Below are positions 54,386-56,458 of a stretch of DNA of 56,458 nt, in pieces. The DNA comes from Hyphomonadaceae bacterium. GTDB lineage: Bacteria > Pseudomonadota > Alphaproteobacteria > Caulobacterales > Aquidulcibacteraceae. The position numbers and the translations under genes are program-made. The notes under the pieces are model-generated. The model was not told where the DNA came from, ran no database searches, and saw only the letters and a list, made by a program, of their open reading frames with translations. Numbering within the stretch: the first letter of the stretch is position 1; every line of letters starts with the position of its first letter. The DNA lies in assembly GCA_021731815.1 (NCBI GenBank), contig JAKFWO010000002.1, positions 1 to 56,458 of the forward strand, written 5' to 3'.

Positions 54386-55918
54386 CTATTTCCACTTCAA
54401 AGCGTGTACGATGCTGTGAAAGATGACATTTTGTTCGAGCGTTCCGGAAAAAGCGCCGTCATTGGGCCCCCAGGCATAGATCGCCACATCCTCGCCGGCA
54501 TGGGTTTCGCTGTCGAGCGGAACCAAAGACGGCTGGCGGAAATCGGGGTGATCGACACCGGCGGCGGAAAGATCGGGGCGCCGGCCATCGGCGGGATCGG
54601 CATCGGCACCCGGCGCAAAGACCGAGCCCGGGCCATTGGCATAGCCGAGCGTCGTGTAGGGACGGCCATCCTTGCCGGTCGCCGGGCCTTCCTCGGCGCC
54701 GGCAAGCCCCAGAATCGGCGCATTGCGGGGCGCATAGCCGGCAATGGTCAAAGTGTGGCTGTGATCGGCGGTGACGACGATGAGCGTATCGGAGCGATCG
54801 GTCATTTCAAGCGCTGTCCTGACCGCCTCGTCCAGCATCAAGGTTTCCAGCAGCGCCCGACCGGCCTTGCTTTCATGATGGGCGTGGTCGATACGCCCGC
54901 CCTCGACCAGTAATATATAGCCCTGCTTGCGGGATTTCGTGGCCCTCTGCAATCGGGTGATGGCGGCGCGGGTCATTTCCGGAAGGCCGGGTTCGCCGGT
55001 TTCACCCTTTGGCCGGTCGCCCTCATAGGTCATGTGTGAGGGCGTGAACAGGCCCATCAATTGACGGGGATCGGCTTCGAGCGCCCGGGTCAATTCGCCC
55101 TGATTGCGCACAAAGACACGTCCTGGTTGCCGGGTCCATTCGGCAACCAGATCGCGGCCATCCTTGCGTGCGCCGCCTTCGCTGACGAAATTGGCGAGCC
55201 CGCCCCCCAAAATGACCTCAAAGCCGTCGCCGGCCTTCCATTCGACCAATTGGCGGGCGATGTCGACGCAGCCGGCCCCGTCTCTGGCGCGCGCCAGCTG
55301 CGCATCATTTTCCCAATCGCGATGGGGGGAATGGGCGAAGGCCGCCGCAGGTGTTGCATGGGTGATGCGCGTGGTGGAGACGATTCCGGTCGCGTAACCG
55401 CGGGCTTCGGCCAGTTCGAACAGGGTTTCGGTCTCCTGGCCGGTCGCACTCGCGCATTGGCCGAGCAGGGCAGCCGAACGCAGGCCGAGCACACCAGAGC
55501 GGTTCTTGACCCCCGTGGTCATGGCGGTCGCGGTCGCCGCTGAATCCGGGACCTGAAAATCATGGGAATAGGTCCGCGACAGCGCAATATGGGGAAAGGT
55601 ATCGAGCGTCAGTTCGTGGCTTTCCCCATCGCGCCCCAGGCGCTGGCCCGCATGGATGCGCGCGGCAGTGACGGTGGCGACCCCCATGCCATCGCCCACA
55701 AACATTATGACATTGCGTGCGCGCTGACGTTTCGACTGCGCCTTTGTCTTTGCCTTGGTGGCGGCACTTTGAAATCCCGGATCGCTGGCCTGAACCGGCG
55801 AAAATCCTTTTGTTTCGGCAGCATTCGCGGAAAAACTGCCAAAGGCGGCCGCAAGCAGCGCCGCGCCGAGCGTCAGGACCATACGGCGGCAGGTGCGGAA
55901 GGAAAGGCGGGGGCGCAT
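54386..55918 (-). CDS. Alkaline phosphatase
   Basis: 510-residue exported phosphomonoesterase. Signal peptide LTLGAALLAAAFGSFSANAAE; metal-ligand Asp in NVIMFVGDGMG; catalytic Ser in PDSAATATAMTTGVK; Asp/His ligands in VEGGRIDHAHHESKAG and VVTADHSHTLTI. ATG 55918 has GAGGAA nine bases upstream. Likely provides phosphate from organic esters; no Pho box was identified in the short upstream gap. Confidence 0.95.
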   Translation of the reverse strand: MRPRLSFRTCRRMVLTLGAALLAAAFGSFSANAAETKGFSPVQASDPGFQSAATKAKTKAQSKRQRARNVIMFVGDGMGVATVTAARIHAGQRLGRDGESHELTLDTFPHIALSRTYSHDFQVPDSAATATAMTTGVKNRSGVLGLRSAALLGQCASATGQETETLFELAEARGYATGIVSTTRITHATPAAAFAHSPHRDWENDAQLARARDGAGCVDIARQLVEWKAGDGFEVILGGGLANFVSEGGARKDGRDLVAEWTRQPGRVFVRNQGELTRALEADPRQLMGLFTPSHMTYEGDRPKGETGEPGLPEMTRAAITRLQRATKSRKQGYILLVEGGRIDHAHHESKAGRALLETLMLDEAVRTALEMTDRSDTLIVVTADHSHTLTIAGYAPRNAPILGLAGAEEGPATGKDGRPYTTLGYANGPGSVFAPGADADPADGRRPDLSAAGVDHPDFRQPSLVPLDSETHAGEDVAIYAWGPNDGAFSGTLEQNVIFHSIVHALKWK

Positions 55919-56052
55919 CGGCGAATTCCTCGGAAAGAGCAGGCGGGCGGCGAAGGAACTGCGCCGGTTTCGTGTCAGTGTGATGACATTTGGGGCAGAA
56001 GCGGCGAAAAAACCGGATCAGCCCGTGGCGACACACAAAGCCGGAACCGATC

Positions 56053-56458
56053 ATGCATCCTGACAAGCGTAATGCATTGGTCCTGCTGATTATGGCGCAG
56101 ATCGCTGCCATGTCGATCTGGTTCACTTCGACCGCCGCGATCACCGACATGGCGGCCGAGGCGGGGTTCGCGCCCGCGGCGCTCGCTCCGCTGACCTCTG
56201 CGGTGCAATTGGGTTTCGTGTTCGGCGCGTTGGCGCTCGCGGCCAGCGGGCTTGCCGATCGGCTGGAGCCGCGAATGCTGTTCGCGGCCGCGAGCCTGGT
56301 CGCGGCCGGTGCCAATGGCCTGACCCTTGTCGTACCGGTGGGGGGAGGGGAGGCGGTGGCACTCCGCGCAATGGTCGGAGCAGCCTTGGCGGGTGTCTAT
56401 CCGATCGGCATGAAAATGGCGCTGGGCTGGGCGGATGGCGATCGCGGATTCCTCGTGG
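56053..56458 (+). CDS. MFS transporter, 5' part
   Basis: The frame opens with ATG 56053 (MHPDKRNALVLLIMAQ) and runs off the window. The 135 visible residues contain a first helix with AAMSIWFTSTAAIT, a second helix LGFVFGALALAASG, the MFS loop LADRLEPRMLF and two more helices, which fits an MFS carrier. The start is divergent from the alkaline phosphatase, 134 bases away. Confidence 0.75.
   Translation, partial: MHPDKRNALVLLIMAQIAAMSIWFTSTAAITDMAAEAGFAPAALAPLTSAVQLGFVFGALALAASGLADRLEPRMLFAAASLVAAGANGLTLVVPVGGGEAVALRAMVGAALAGVYPIGMKMALGWADGDRGFLV

Overview
The window is GC-rich chromosomal DNA that reads as an alphaproteobacterium. The signs are a DUF2093 protein, the carB-greA pair, a pyrB operon with the alphaproteobacterial dihydroorotase-like partner, the yajC-secD-secF block and a globin-coupled chemoreceptor. 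Genus cannot be read from sequence alone. Most genes are housekeeping and densely packed. Accessory DNA is confined to about 22.7-24.6 kb, the TIR-WD40 gene at 30.3-32.0 kb and the geneless stretch at 35.8-37.3 kb.

Layout: 0.1-2.4 kb, acyl-CoA carboxylase beta subunit, a glyoxalase-fold protein and DUF2093. 2.5-5.1 kb, NhaA antiporter and an MFS carrier. 5.4-10.9 kb, greA and carB, divergent from AMP nucleosidase. 11.0-12.4 kb, MFS transporter. 12.5-16.7 kb, a four-gene ABC export system (adaptor, ATPase, two FtsX-type permeases). 16.9-22.7 kb, a signalling cluster: a CheB-CheR-PAS-histidine kinase fusion followed by a response regulator, a small cysteine-motif protein and a second receiver protein. 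22.8-24.6 kb, a decayed mobile region beside tRNA-Arg (GNAT gene, TrbI fragment, truncated IS481 transposase). 24.7-26.8 kb, MliC-type lipoprotein and globin-coupled chemoreceptor. 27.0-30.2 kb, yajC, secD and secF. 30.3-32.0 kb, TIR-WD40 fusion. 32.0-35.8 kb, a low-molecular-weight phosphatase homologue lacking its catalytic cysteine, UDP-glucose dehydrogenase, MscL and a lipoprotein. 37.3-39.7 kb, tRNA-Lys, metK and a lipoprotein carbonic anhydrase. 39.9-42.5 kb, pyrB, a dihydroorotase-like gene and pterin dehydratase. 42.6-47.5 kb, a truncated hydrolase, fumarase C, small hypotheticals and an AIM24-family protein. 47.9-56.5 kb, S46 peptidase, TerC, a formyltransferase-like protein, a flavin oxidoreductase, a CBS-domain transporter, alkaline phosphatase and the start of an MFS gene.

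The most interesting items are: a TIR effector fused to eight WD40 units that are nearly identical at DNA level, a likely self-recognition or anti-phage type protein; a relic of a conjugative element at tRNA-Arg, with a 34-bp tRNA-end duplicate 12.5 kb away; a phosphorelay-like gene cluster with unusual small partners; two enzymes that have lost key catalytic or metal residues (a Cys-to-Gly phosphatase homologue and an HxA dihydroorotase homologue); and recurrent 14-15 bp tandem repeats and two families of intergenic palindromes. No CRISPR array, rRNA or complete insertion sequence was seen.
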